From Pseudomonas sp. Root562 (GTDB lineage: Bacteria > Pseudomonadota > Gammaproteobacteria > Pseudomonadales > Pseudomonadaceae), in the NCBI RefSeq assembly GCF_001427125.1, contig NZ_LMGK01000004.1, positions 205,529 through 269,528 of the forward strand: DNA of 64,000 bases, in the 5' to 3' direction. The notes under the pieces are model-generated. The model had not been told where the DNA came from. It worked only from the letters and a program-made list of their open reading frames with translations, and searched no databases. Shown in pieces: positions 25,064 through 33,106 of the stretch; the stretch's first letter is position 1; every line of letters starts with the position of its first letter. Position numbers and translations under genes: made by a program.

Positions 25064-25938
25064 GTCCGACTCCGCAACGGCAACACTTCTCGCCTGACGC
25101 CCAACCGGCTGATCCAGACCGCCATCAAAATCACAGAGCCACCGAGCAACAACCGCCCCAGCTGCTCATGCTGATTCCAGATCAGCAGATTGATCAGCAA
25201 CCCCACCGGCACATGCAGGTTGTTCATCACTGCCAGCGTCCCGCCATTGACCAGGCAAGCGCCCTTGTTCCACCAGTACAGCCCCAATGCGGTCGAGACC
25301 AGGCCGAGGAACAACAACACAGCCCATTGCAACGGTGCTTCGGGTAGGAAATTCTGTTTGCCGAACAGCAGGAACGCCGGCAACGCCACGGCCAGTGCCC
25401 CGAGGTAGAAGTAGCCGAAGCGCCGATAATGCGGCAGATCACTCGGGTGTCGTGCGACCAGATGCTTATAGAGCACCTGCCCGGCGGCATAGGTGAAGTT
25501 GGCCAGCTGCAGCAGCAGGAACCCCATGAAGAAGTCGGGATTGATCCGGTCGAAGCGAATCACCGCGGCGCCCGCGACCGCCACCAGGGCCGCGATCAAG
25601 GCCCACGGATTGAAGCGACGGTTCAGGGCATCTTCGATCAGGGTCACGTGCAAGGGCGTGAGGATGGTGAACAGCAACACTTCCGGCACCGTCAGCACGC
25701 GAAAGCTCAGATACAGGCAGACGTAGGTCACACCAAACTGCAACGCGCCGATCAGCAGCATGCCGCGCATGAACGCCGGTTCCACCGAACGCCAGCGCGT
25801 CAACGGAATGAACACCAGCCCCGCCAGCAGCACGCGCACGAGCACCGCGAAGTAACTGTCGACATGACCGGCCAGGTACTCACCGATCAAACTGAAGGAA
25901 AACGCCTGGATCAGCGTGACAAAAAGTAGATAGCCCAT
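25060..25938 (-). CDS. EamA-family permease (carboxylate/amine type)
   Basis: 292-residue inner-membrane protein with ten hydrophobic segments, starting MGYLLFVTLIQAFSFSLIGE. The second EamA repeat begins near residue 140 (WALIAALVAVAGAAVIRFDR). The subgroup is usually annotated as carboxylate/amino acid/amine transporter. ATG 25938 is preferred over upstream starts because GAGGCGAGC precedes it. It is the first gene of a two-gene unit with mepB. Confidence 0.87.
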   Translation of the reverse strand: MGYLLFVTLIQAFSFSLIGEYLAGHVDSYFAVLVRVLLAGLVFIPLTRWRSVEPAFMRGMLLIGALQFGVTYVCLYLSFRVLTVPEVLLFTILTPLHVTLIEDALNRRFNPWALIAALVAVAGAAVIRFDRINPDFFMGFLLLQLANFTYAAGQVLYKHLVARHPSDLPHYRRFGYFYLGALAVALPAFLLFGKQNFLPEAPLQWAVLLFLGLVSTALGLYWWNKGACLVNGGTLAVMNNLHVPVGLLINLLIWNQHEQLGRLLLGGSVILMAVWISRLGVRREVLPLRSRT

Positions 25939-26054
25939 GCTCGCCTCGTTTCGAATGGCGGCGACGATAGCGGGTTTTGCCAATGATCGCGACCAGTCAA
26001 ACAATACAAAAACCTGTGGAAGCGGGCTTTTATGCCACCCCATCAAATCGCAGG

Positions 26055-26094
26055 CAAAAAAAAGCCCGATCTCGCTAAAGCGTTCAATCGGGCT
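26055..26094 (-). terminator. Rho-independent terminator downstream of azoR
   Basis: AGCCCGAT (26063-26070) pairs with ATCGGGCT (26087-26094). Reading the minus strand, seven T residues follow the hairpin. It lies 108 bases past the azoR stop; the loop holds a small inner pair CGCT/AGCG. Confidence 0.85.
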
Positions 26095-26201
26095 ACGGCA
26101 CTCAGGAGCAATAAGTGCAAAGGGAGGTTCGATGCGCGTACAGGCTTGAAGGGTTGCGCCAGGTCACTAGACCATCGAGCGATTATCTGGCGATTAACAG
26201 G

Positions 26202-26801
26202 TCAGGCCACTTGCGATAGCTTGGCATTGGCCTGGTTCAGGCCTTTCTCCTGGAAGTCGCCACCCAGGTTCATGCCTTCGGCATGGATGAATGTCACATC
26301 GTGGATACCGATGAAGCCCATGACCTGACGCAGGTACGGTTCCTGGTGATCCGCCGTGCTGCCGGCATAGATACCGCCGCGCGCCGTCAGCACATAAGCG
26401 CGCTTGCCGCTGAGCAGACCTTGAGGCCCGGTTTCTGTGTATTTGAAGGTGACGCCGGCGCGCAGCACATGGTCCAGCCAGGCTTTGAGGGTGCTGGGAA
26501 TTGCAAAGTTGTACATCGGCGCGGCCATCACCAGTACGTCTGCGGCCAGCAATTCGTCTGTCAGCTGGTTAGACCGCTCCAGCGAAACCTGTTCGATGTC
26601 GCTGCGTTGTTCAGCGGGCTTCATCCAGCCACCCAGCAGGTTGATGTCCAGATGCGGTACCGGGTTGACGGCAAGGTCACGAACCGTGATCTGATCCTGC
26701 GGATGAGCGGCTTGCCATTGTTTGATGAACGTCTGGGTCAGTTGACGGGAAACCGAGTCTTGCTGACGGGCACTGCTTTCGATGATCAGAACGCGGGACA
26801 T
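26202..26801 (-). CDS. azoR: FMN-dependent NADH-azoreductase
   Basis: 199-residue flavodoxin-like quinone/azo reductase. Marks: N-terminal phosphate-binding loop SSARQQDSVSRQL (FMN), AAPMYNFAIPSTLKAWLDHV around residue 95 (flavin ring contacts and dimer face) and TARGGIYAG near 140. It reduces quinones and azo bonds with NADH in the cytoplasm and probably protects against quinone or thiol stress. GGAGCC lies about 8 nt before the ATG. Monocistronic with its own terminator. No divergent regulator is adjacent; the nearest LysR gene is 530 bases away beyond another gene. Confidence 0.93.
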   Translation of the reverse strand: MSRVLIIESSARQQDSVSRQLTQTFIKQWQAAHPQDQITVRDLAVNPVPHLDINLLGGWMKPAEQRSDIEQVSLERSNQLTDELLAADVLVMAAPMYNFAIPSTLKAWLDHVLRAGVTFKYTETGPQGLLSGKRAYVLTARGGIYAGSTADHQEPYLRQVMGFIGIHDVTFIHAEGMNLGGDFQEKGLNQANAKLSQVA

Positions 26802-26951
26802 GGGATGTAGGCTCCATCTGAGAATGCTGTAAGTCGATGGAGTGAAGGTTAAACAGAGTCATATCGATGAAAAAGCGCAAATAATTGCTATAACCCATCA
26901 ATAAATTCGTTTATAAGCGGAGCATGCCCGTCAGGTTTGCTCCGTTCGGTG

Positions 26952-27281
26952 TCATTTCGGGGTGCAGCTCAGCTCGATGCGCAGTTTGATGATGTTGCGG
27001 CTGAACTTGGCGGTGACGTTTTTGTGTTTGCCAGCCGGTACATCGATCTTTCGGGTGCGTGGAGCTTCCGGGCCGTTGCTGAAAACCGCCTTGCAGCTGG
27101 CATCGACATCGCCATAGTTGGCCACCCGAATGGAGCCGATATCGCTATCGGTGTCGAAGGTTTCGTAATCGATCTTCAGGCCATTGAGGTCTTTTTTCAC
27201 ATCGATCGGGTAAGCAGACGCAGTCAGCGGCAACAGGCTCAGCAGTACGCAACCTGATACCAGACAACACATTTTTTTCAT
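26952..27281 (-). CDS. Small secreted beta-sandwich-like protein, function unknown
   Basis: 109-residue protein with a signal peptide of 23 residues (VLLSLLPLTASA), then about 86 residues of alternating strands with one likely disulfide (SCKAVF and LSCTPK). The pattern (VANYGDVDASCKAVFSNGP, then PRTRKIDVPAGKHKNV) suggests an immunoglobulin-like fold with a periplasmic or surface location. GGAGACTGCTCA precedes the ATG. It diverges from a LysR gene with only 50 bases between, so the two may share a control region. Confidence 0.7.
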   Translation of the reverse strand: MKKMCCLVSGCVLLSLLPLTASAYPIDVKKDLNGLKIDYETFDTDSDIGSIRVANYGDVDASCKAVFSNGPEAPRTRKIDVPAGKHKNVTAKFSRNIIKLRIELSCTPK

Positions 27282-27331
27282 TGAGCAGTCTCCAATAAGA
27301 ACTGCCCAGCTTAGGACAAGAGGAGCACATC

Positions 27332-28255
27332 ATGAAAGCGCCCCGCGTGACCCTTGATCAATGGCGAACACTTCAAGCCGTGGTCGACCACGGTGGTTTC
27401 GCCCAGGCCGCCGAAGCGCTGCATCGCTCGCAATCCTCCGTCAGCTACACCGTAGCGCGGATGCAGGATCAGCTTGGCGTGCCATTGCTGCGCATCGACG
27501 GGCGCAAAGCAGTGCTGACCGAAGCCGGCGGCGTGCTGTTGCGACGGTCCCGGCAACTGGTGAAACAGGCCAGTCAGCTCGAAGACCTGGCTCACCATAT
27601 GGAGCAAGGCTGGGAAGCCGAAGTGCGCCTGGTGGTCGACGCCGCCTATCCGAGCGCTCGCCTCGTCCGCGCGTTGACCGCCTTCATGCCGCAAAGCCGA
27701 GGTTGCCGGGTGCGATTGCGCGAAGAGGTGCTATCAGGTGTGGAGGAAGTCCTGCTCGAAGGCGTCGCCGACCTGGCGATCACCGGGTTCAGCATTCCGG
27801 GCTACCTGGGTGCGGAATTAAGCGACGTCGAATTCGTCGCGGTCGCCCACCCGGAACATTCCCTGCATCGCCTTAACCGCGAACTGAGCTTCCAGGATCT
27901 GGAAAGCCACATGCAAGTGGTCATCCGGGACTCCGGTCGCCAGCAACCACGGGACGTCGGCTGGCTCGGCGCCGAACAGCGCTGGACGGTCGGCAGCCTG
28001 GCCACCGCCGCGACATTCGTCGGCAGCGGCCTGGGGTTCGCCTGGTTGCCCAGGCACATGATCGAACGAGAACTCAAGGAAGGCACGCTCAAGCTGCTAC
28101 CTTTGGATCAGGGCGGCAGCCGTAACCCGAGCTTCTATCTGTATTCGAACAAAGACAAACCCCTCGGGCCAGCCACACAGATTCTCGTCGAATTGCTGCG
28201 CACCTTCGACACTGCACCACTGGACGCACCGTTCGCCGCCCCCGAACAAGCCTGA
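27332..28255 (+). CDS. LysR-type transcriptional regulator
   Basis: 307-residue regulator: helix-turn-helix at about 6-65 (WRTLQAVVDHGGFAQAAEAL, SSVSYTVARMQDQLGVPLLR) and effector domain at about 95-290 with GSGLGFAWLPRHMIERELKE. AGGAGCACATC precedes the ATG. The alpha/beta hydrolase gene follows after 14 bases, so the hydrolase is likely in the same transcript. Effector unknown. The divergent 109-residue secreted protein gene is another candidate target. Confidence 0.88.
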   Translation: MKAPRVTLDQWRTLQAVVDHGGFAQAAEALHRSQSSVSYTVARMQDQLGVPLLRIDGRKAVLTEAGGVLLRRSRQLVKQASQLEDLAHHMEQGWEAEVRLVVDAAYPSARLVRALTAFMPQSRGCRVRLREEVLSGVEEVLLEGVADLAITGFSIPGYLGAELSDVEFVAVAHPEHSLHRLNRELSFQDLESHMQVVIRDSGRQQPRDVGWLGAEQRWTVGSLATAATFVGSGLGFAWLPRHMIERELKEGTLKLLPLDQGGSRNPSFYLYSNKDKPLGPATQILVELLRTFDTAPLDAPFAAPEQA

Positions 28256-28269
28256 CACGGAGTGTATGC

Positions 28270-29073
28270 ATGGCCTATTTCGAACATGAAGGATGCAACC
28301 TGCACTATGAGGAATATGGTCACGGCACGCCGTTGCTGCTGGTCCACGGGCTGGGTTCCAGCACGCTGGACTGGGAAAAACAGATACCCGCGCTGGCTGC
28401 ACGCTATCGGGTGATCGTCCCGGATGTACGCGGCCACGGTCGCTCCGACAAACCCCGCGAGCGTTACAGCATTGCCGGCTTCAGCGCCGACCTGATCGCG
28501 CTGATGGAGCATCTGAAGCTGGGTCCGACACATTATGTCGGACTTTCCATGGGGGGCATGATCGGCTTTCAACTCGGGGTCGATCAGCCACAACTGCTTA
28601 AAAGCCTGTGCATCGTCAACAGCGCGCCGGAGGTCAAATTACGCAGCCGTGACGACTATTGGCAATGGTTCAAACGCTGGAGCCTGATGCGCGTGCTCAG
28701 TCTGCGCACCATCGGCAAGGCCTTGGGCGGCAAGCTGTTCCCCAAACCCGAGCAGGCAGATTTACGACAAAAGATGGCTGAGCGCTGGGCAAAAAACGAC
28801 AAACATGCTTATCTCGCCAGCTTCGATGCCATTGTCGGTTGGGGTGTTCAGGAACGCTTGTCGAAGGTGTCCTGTCCAACCCTCATCATCAGCGCCGACC
28901 GTGACTACACTCCGGTCGCGTTGAAGGAAAACTACGTAAAACTGTTGCCTGATGCGCGGCTGGCAGTGATCGCCGATTCGCGTCATGCCACTCCGATGGA
29001 TCAACCCGAACGCTTCAACCAGACACTGCTCGAATTTCTCACCGCAGTCGACACCACCAATCAGGATCTCTGA
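28270..29073 (+). CDS. Alpha/beta-fold hydrolase
   Basis: 267-residue cytoplasmic hydrolase with the full catalytic triad: Ser93 in GLSMGG, Asp near 213 in ISADRDYTP, and His near 238 in SRHATPMDQP. The oxyanion region is HGLGSS near 26. The closest general types are 3-oxoadipate enol-lactonase-like and carboxylesterase-like hydrolases; there are no pca genes nearby, so the substrate is open. It lies between the LysR gene (14-base gap) and ppiA (3-base gap). Confidence 0.87.
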   Translation: MAYFEHEGCNLHYEEYGHGTPLLLVHGLGSSTLDWEKQIPALAARYRVIVPDVRGHGRSDKPRERYSIAGFSADLIALMEHLKLGPTHYVGLSMGGMIGFQLGVDQPQLLKSLCIVNSAPEVKLRSRDDYWQWFKRWSLMRVLSLRTIGKALGGKLFPKPEQADLRQKMAERWAKNDKHAYLASFDAIVGWGVQERLSKVSCPTLIISADRDYTPVALKENYVKLLPDARLAVIADSRHATPMDQPERFNQTLLEFLTAVDTTNQDL

Positions 29074-29076
29074 CCC

Positions 29077-29634
29077 ATGCTGAAAAAAATCGTCCTCGCC
29101 GCTGGTTCCGTTCTGTTTGCCGCCAACCTTATGGCCGCAACGCCTGCCAAGGCGCCGCATGTTCTGCTGGAAACCACCAACGGCCAGATCGAAATCGAAC
29201 TGGACCCGGTCAAGGCTCCGATCAGTACCAAGAACTTTCTTGAGTACGTTGACAGCGGCTTCTACAACAACACGATTTTCCACCGTGTGATTCCGGGCTT
29301 CATGGTCCAGGGCGGCGGTTTCACCCAGCAAATGCAACAAAAAGAAACCAAGGCGCCGATCAAGAACGAGCACAACAACGGCCTGGTCAACGTGCGTGGC
29401 ACCTTGTCCATGGCCCGTACCTCGGTGCCGGACTCTGCCACCAGCCAGTTCTTCATCAACGTCAAGGACAACGACTTCCTCGACCAGGGCGACGGCTACG
29501 CGGTGTTCGGCAAAGTCGTCAAAGGCATGGATGTGGTCGACATCATCGTCAACTCGCCTACCACCGTTCGCAGCGGCATGAAAGACGTACCGGCAGATCC
29601 GGTGTTCATCAAGTCGGCCAAGCGCATCGACTGA
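29077..29634 (+). CDS. ppiA: Periplasmic peptidyl-prolyl cis-trans isomerase A (cyclophilin)
   Basis: 185-residue cyclophilin with a Sec signal peptide ([10 protein letters not shown], cleavage near residue 21). It catalyses proline isomerisation during folding of exported proteins. Cyclophilin marks: [20 protein letters not shown] near 68 (the Arg and Phe of the active site), [20 protein letters not shown] near 108, and [15 protein letters not shown]. It lacks the Trp of human cyclophilin A, as usual for bacterial forms. It follows the hydrolase gene by 3 bases, so translation is probably coupled. Confidence 0.93.
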   Translation: MLKKIVLAAGSVLFAANLMAATPAKAPHVLLETTNGQIEIELDPVKAPISTKNFLEYVDSGFYNNTIFHRVIPGFMVQGGGFTQQMQQKETKAPIKNEHNNGLVNVRGTLSMARTSVPDSATSQFFINVKDNDFLDQGDGYAVFGKVVKGMDVVDIIVNSPTTVRSGMKDVPADPVFIKSAKRID

Positions 29635-29643
29635 AACCAAGCT

Positions 29644-29717
29644 GGACAAGGATGTCCGAGCGGTTGCCGGCTCTGTCGGCAACGCTCAATCCGTTCAAAG
29701 GAGAGCCCGTTAACGGG
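29644..29717 (+). promoter_or_regulatory. Three-hairpin structured leader before the ABC exporter gene
   Basis: Three tandem stem-loops fill the 92-base gap. Hairpin 1: GGACA / TGTCC with loop AGGA (29644-29657). Hairpin 2: GAGC + GTTGCCG / CGGCAAC + GCTC with a bulged G (29658-29687). Hairpin 3: CCCGTTAACGGG (29706-29717). The Shine-Dalgarno AAAGGAG (29697-29703) sits before hairpin 3, 23 bases from the ATG at 29727. An in-frame TAA at 29718 rules out an earlier start. Folding hairpin 3 would shorten the distance to about 11, so the hairpin may control translation. Confidence 0.5.
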
Positions 29718-29726
29718 TAAACACCG

Positions 29727-31559
29727 ATGCTTTATCGCCGTTTTGAAAAACTGATCGACATCTTCCGCGACGCCCCTTCGGCCGCTCCGCCGGATCGCGT
29801 CCTGCCCTTCTATACCTATTACCTCAAACAGGTCTGGCCAAGTTTCGTCGCCCTGTTGATCGTCGGCCTGTTCGGCGCGCTGATCGAAGTCGCGCTGTTC
29901 AGCTATCTGAGCCGCATCATCGACCTGGCCCAAGGCACACCCAACGCTGACTTTTTCAAGGTACACGGCCTTGAACTGGCCTGGATGGTGGTGGTGGCGC
30001 TCGTCCTGCGGCCGATTTTCGTCGGCCTGCATGATCTGCTGGTGCACCAGACCTTGAGCCCGAGCATGACCAGCCTGATTCGCTGGCAAAACCACAGCTA
30101 TGTGCTCAAGCAGAGCCTGAATTTTTTCCAGAATGACTTCGCCGGCCGTATCGCCCAGCGCATCATGCAAACCGGCAACTCCTTGCGCGATTCAGCGGTA
30201 CAAGCGGTGGACGCCCTGTGGCATGTGCTGATCTACGCGATCAGCTCGCTGGTGCTGTTTGCCGAAGCCGACTGGTGCCTGATGATCCCGCTGCTGACGT
30301 GGATCGTGGCGTTCATCAGTGCACTGTATTACTTCGTACCGCGAGTCAAGGAACGCTCGGTGGTGTCCTCCGATGCGCGCTCCAAACTGATGGGGCGGAT
30401 CGTCGACGGCTACACCAACATCACCACCCTGAAGCTGTTTGCCCATACCAACTTCGAACAGCAATACGCTCGCGAAGCGATCAAGGAACAAACCGAAAAG
30501 GCCCAACTGGCCGGCCGCGTCGTCACCAGTATGGACGTGGTGATCACCAGCATGAACGGCCTGTTGATCGTCGGCACCACCGGCCTGGCCCTGTGGCTTT
30601 GGACGCAGTCGCTGATCAGCGTGGGCGCCATCGCCCTGGCCACCGGGCTGGTGATCCGCATCGTCAACATGTCCGGCTGGATCATGTGGGTGGTCACCGG
30701 CATCTTCGAAAACATCGGCATGGTTCAGGACGGCCTGCAGAGCATCTCGCAACCGGTCAGCGTCACCGACCGAGACCAGGCCAAACCCCTGGCCGTGGCC
30801 CGTGGCGAAGTGCGTTTCGAAGACGTGGATTTCCACTACGGCAAACAGAGCGGGATCATCGGCGGGCTCAACCTGACGATCAAACCCGGCGAGAAGATCG
30901 GCCTGATCGGTCCGTCCGGTGCCGGCAAATCAACGCTGGTCAACCTGCTGCTGCGTCTCTATGACGTGGAAGGCGGGAAGATTCTCATCGATGGCCAGAA
31001 CATCGCCGATGTCAGTCAGGAAAGCCTGCGTGAACGCATCGGCATGATCACCCAGGACACGTCGTTACTGCACCGTTCGATCCGCGACAATCTGCTTTAC
31101 GGAAAACCCGACGCCACCGATAGCGAACTCTGGGAAGCTGTGCACAAGGCACGGGCCGATGGTTTTATCCCAATGCTTTCGGACGCTGAAGGCCGTGTCG
31201 GTTTCGATGCCCACGTCGGTGAACGCGGTGTGAAACTCTCCGGTGGCCAGCGTCAGCGCATCGCCATCGCTCGCGTGCTGCTCAAGGACGCGCCGATTCT
31301 GATCATGGACGAAGCCACATCGGCACTGGACTCGGAAGTCGAAGCGGCAATCCAGGAAAGCCTCGAGACCCTGATGCAGGGCAAAACCGTCATTGCCATC
31401 GCGCACCGGCTCTCGACCATTGCCCGCATGGACCGCCTGGTGGTGCTGGAAAACGGCAAGATTGCCGAAACCGGCAGCCATGCCGAATTGCTGGCATTGG
31501 GTGGGTTGTATGCGCGGCTGTGGCAGCATCAGACGGGTGGGTTTGTCGGGATCGATTAA
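29727..31559 (+). CDS. ABC exporter (fused permease and ATPase)
   Basis: 610-residue half-size ABC exporter. A membrane domain of six segments (about 35-325) is followed by an ATPase domain (about 355-600) with Walker A GPSGAGKST near 396, Q-loop MITQDTSLLHRS, signature LSGGQRQR near 503, Walker B ILIMDEATSAL and switch AHRLS. It should work as a dimer and export lipids or drug-like compounds; it lacks a peptidase domain. There is no obvious partner gene. Transcription may come from ppiA or from its own promoter through the structured leader. Confidence 0.88.
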   Translation: MLYRRFEKLIDIFRDAPSAAPPDRVLPFYTYYLKQVWPSFVALLIVGLFGALIEVALFSYLSRIIDLAQGTPNADFFKVHGLELAWMVVVALVLRPIFVGLHDLLVHQTLSPSMTSLIRWQNHSYVLKQSLNFFQNDFAGRIAQRIMQTGNSLRDSAVQAVDALWHVLIYAISSLVLFAEADWCLMIPLLTWIVAFISALYYFVPRVKERSVVSSDARSKLMGRIVDGYTNITTLKLFAHTNFEQQYAREAIKEQTEKAQLAGRVVTSMDVVITSMNGLLIVGTTGLALWLWTQSLISVGAIALATGLVIRIVNMSGWIMWVVTGIFENIGMVQDGLQSISQPVSVTDRDQAKPLAVARGEVRFEDVDFHYGKQSGIIGGLNLTIKPGEKIGLIGPSGAGKSTLVNLLLRLYDVEGGKILIDGQNIADVSQESLRERIGMITQDTSLLHRSIRDNLLYGKPDATDSELWEAVHKARADGFIPMLSDAEGRVGFDAHVGERGVKLSGGQRQRIAIARVLLKDAPILIMDEATSALDSEVEAAIQESLETLMQGKTVIAIAHRLSTIARMDRLVVLENGKIAETGSHAELLALGGLYARLWQHQTGGFVGID

Positions 31560-31578
31560 CTTCAGATCACCATGACCC

Positions 31579-31686
31579 CTGTGGGAGCGACGGTGCGACG
31601 ATTCGACTTGCCCGCGATGACGGATTCACATTCAACATTGATGTTGACTGATATTCCGCTATCGCTGGCAAGCCAGCTCCCACAAA
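31579..31686. repeat. REP doublet, TGTGGGAGCTGGCTTGCCAGCGAT family (diverged left unit)
   Basis: The right unit ATCGCTGGCAAGCCAGCTCC is typical. The left unit reads CTGTGGGAGCGACGGTGCGA and is diverged. Between them is an extra palindromic stretch, TCAACATTGATGTTGA. It lies between the convergent ABC and FemAB-like genes. Confidence 0.8.
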
Positions 31687-31699
31687 GACTCCTTGCCAA

Positions 31700-32824
31700 T
31701 TACGCCTGCCGGTAAGGCAAGGCTGTCCGCGCTTCTTCGGCATACGCCAACACCCCCAGCCGCTCCTGTTGCAGAAAGTCTTTAACCGCCGCTTTCAGGC
31801 CTGGATGGCGCAGGTAATGCCAGGAATGGGTAATCACCGGTTCGAACCCGCGAATCAATTTGTGCTCGCCTTGAGCACCCGCATCGAAGCGTTGAAAGCC
31901 GTTGGCGATTGCGTAGTCCATGCCCTGATAGAAACAGGTCTCGAAATGCAGGCGATCGAACTCTGCCAGGCATCCCCAATAACGGCCGTAAAAACTGTCG
32001 CCCCCCACCAGGCTGAAAGCCATGGCTACCGGCCGTGAACCTTGTTTGGCAAAAACGACGCGGATCGATTGCGGCATGCGTTCGGCCAACAGGCTGAAAA
32101 ACGCTCGCGTCAGGTAGGGCCGTTGCCGACGCACTGCGTAGGTGTTGGCGTAGCAGGCGTAGACAAAATCCCACTGCACCTGACTCAACTCACGACCTTC
32201 GAGCCACTCGAAATCGAAACCCTGCCCCGCCACCTGTTCCCGCTCTTTACGCATCTGTTTGCGCTTGCGTGAACTCAGTACATCGAGAAAATCCTGGAAG
32301 TCCCGGTAGCCGCGGTTTTGCCAGTGATACTGGCAGCCGACACGTTGCAGCCAGCCCGGCTGCTCGGCCAGCGCGGCGTCAGTGAACGGGTCTGTGAAAT
32401 TGATGTGGGCGCTCAAGAGTTGTTCGATCTCCAGATAACCCGGCAGGCTTTTCAGCAATTCGGAACCGTCCTCCACTGTGGCCGCCAACAAACGCGGCCC
32501 GCTGACTGGACTGAAAGGCACTGCGGTCAAAAGCTTGGGGTAGTAATCGATGCCCGCGCGTTCGCAGGCATCGGCCCAGGCGTGATCGAACACGTACTCG
32601 CCGTAGGAATGCCATTTGCGGTAACTGGGCAATGCGGCGATCAGTCGATCACCTTCGGTGTGCAACAAATGCTCGGGTTGCCAACCGGAGTGAGGTCCGA
32701 CGCTGCCGCTGTCCTCCAATGCGCTCAGGAACGCGTGAGACAAAAATGGTTGTGTCTCGGGTACCAACGCATCCCATGTTTGCGCAGTGATTTCAGACAG
32801 ACTTTGCAGGCGCTGCAACGGCAT
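31700..32824 (-). CDS. FemAB-like / GNAT-superfamily protein (DUF482)
   Basis: 374-residue cytoplasmic protein of the FemAB-like PF04339 family. Features: QPFLSHAFLSALEDSGSVGP near the N-terminus, KWHSYGEYVFDHAWADA near 70, RKRKQMRKEREQ near 190, and a GNAT-type C-terminal half with AMAFSLVGGDSFYGRYWGCL, LHFETCFYQGMDYAIANGFQ and FDAGAQGEHKLIRGFEP. Family members are thought to be amino-acyl or acyl transferases, but the substrate is not established. GAGAGAGATGTGTA precedes the ATG. It is alone on its strand, downstream of nothing obvious. Confidence 0.82.
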   Translation of the reverse strand: MPLQRLQSLSEITAQTWDALVPETQPFLSHAFLSALEDSGSVGPHSGWQPEHLLHTEGDRLIAALPSYRKWHSYGEYVFDHAWADACERAGIDYYPKLLTAVPFSPVSGPRLLAATVEDGSELLKSLPGYLEIEQLLSAHINFTDPFTDAALAEQPGWLQRVGCQYHWQNRGYRDFQDFLDVLSSRKRKQMRKEREQVAGQGFDFEWLEGRELSQVQWDFVYACYANTYAVRRQRPYLTRAFFSLLAERMPQSIRVVFAKQGSRPVAMAFSLVGGDSFYGRYWGCLAEFDRLHFETCFYQGMDYAIANGFQRFDAGAQGEHKLIRGFEPVITHSWHYLRHPGLKAAVKDFLQQERLGVLAYAEEARTALPYRQA

Positions 32825-32939
32825 TACACATCTCTCTCATCGATGGCATGAAGCTTTGCGAGTATCGCCCATCGCCATCCGTTGCACACGATCAATTCGA
32901 CGACAGCGCTCTAAATCAAGAGTTCGCGACGACTCGGCA

Positions 32940-32979
32940 TCGTCATCGACATGCCATCACATTGCCACTTCCTTGTAAT
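32940..32979 (+). promoter_or_regulatory. Possible Pho-box array and -10 element of the porin gene
   Basis: Three heptamers repeat at exact 11-base steps: TCGTCAT (32940-32946), ATGCCAT (32951-32957) and TTGCCAC (32962-32968), each with 4 or 5 matches to the PhoB heptamer CTGTCAT. A -10-like TGTAAT follows at 32974-32979. The porin ATG is 127 bases further. The 11-base periodicity is what PhoB sites show; the individual matches are weak. Confidence 0.4.
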
Positions 32980-33106
32980 AAACCATCGCGATACTGGCGC
33001 CTGTTTTTAGAGCGTCGGGTTCTAACCCGGCCACTGTTTTCCGTCCATCAATGGTCGGTTGTGCCCTGGATGGCTCAGCCATCCACTCTCATCTTCGGAG
33101 ATTGAT

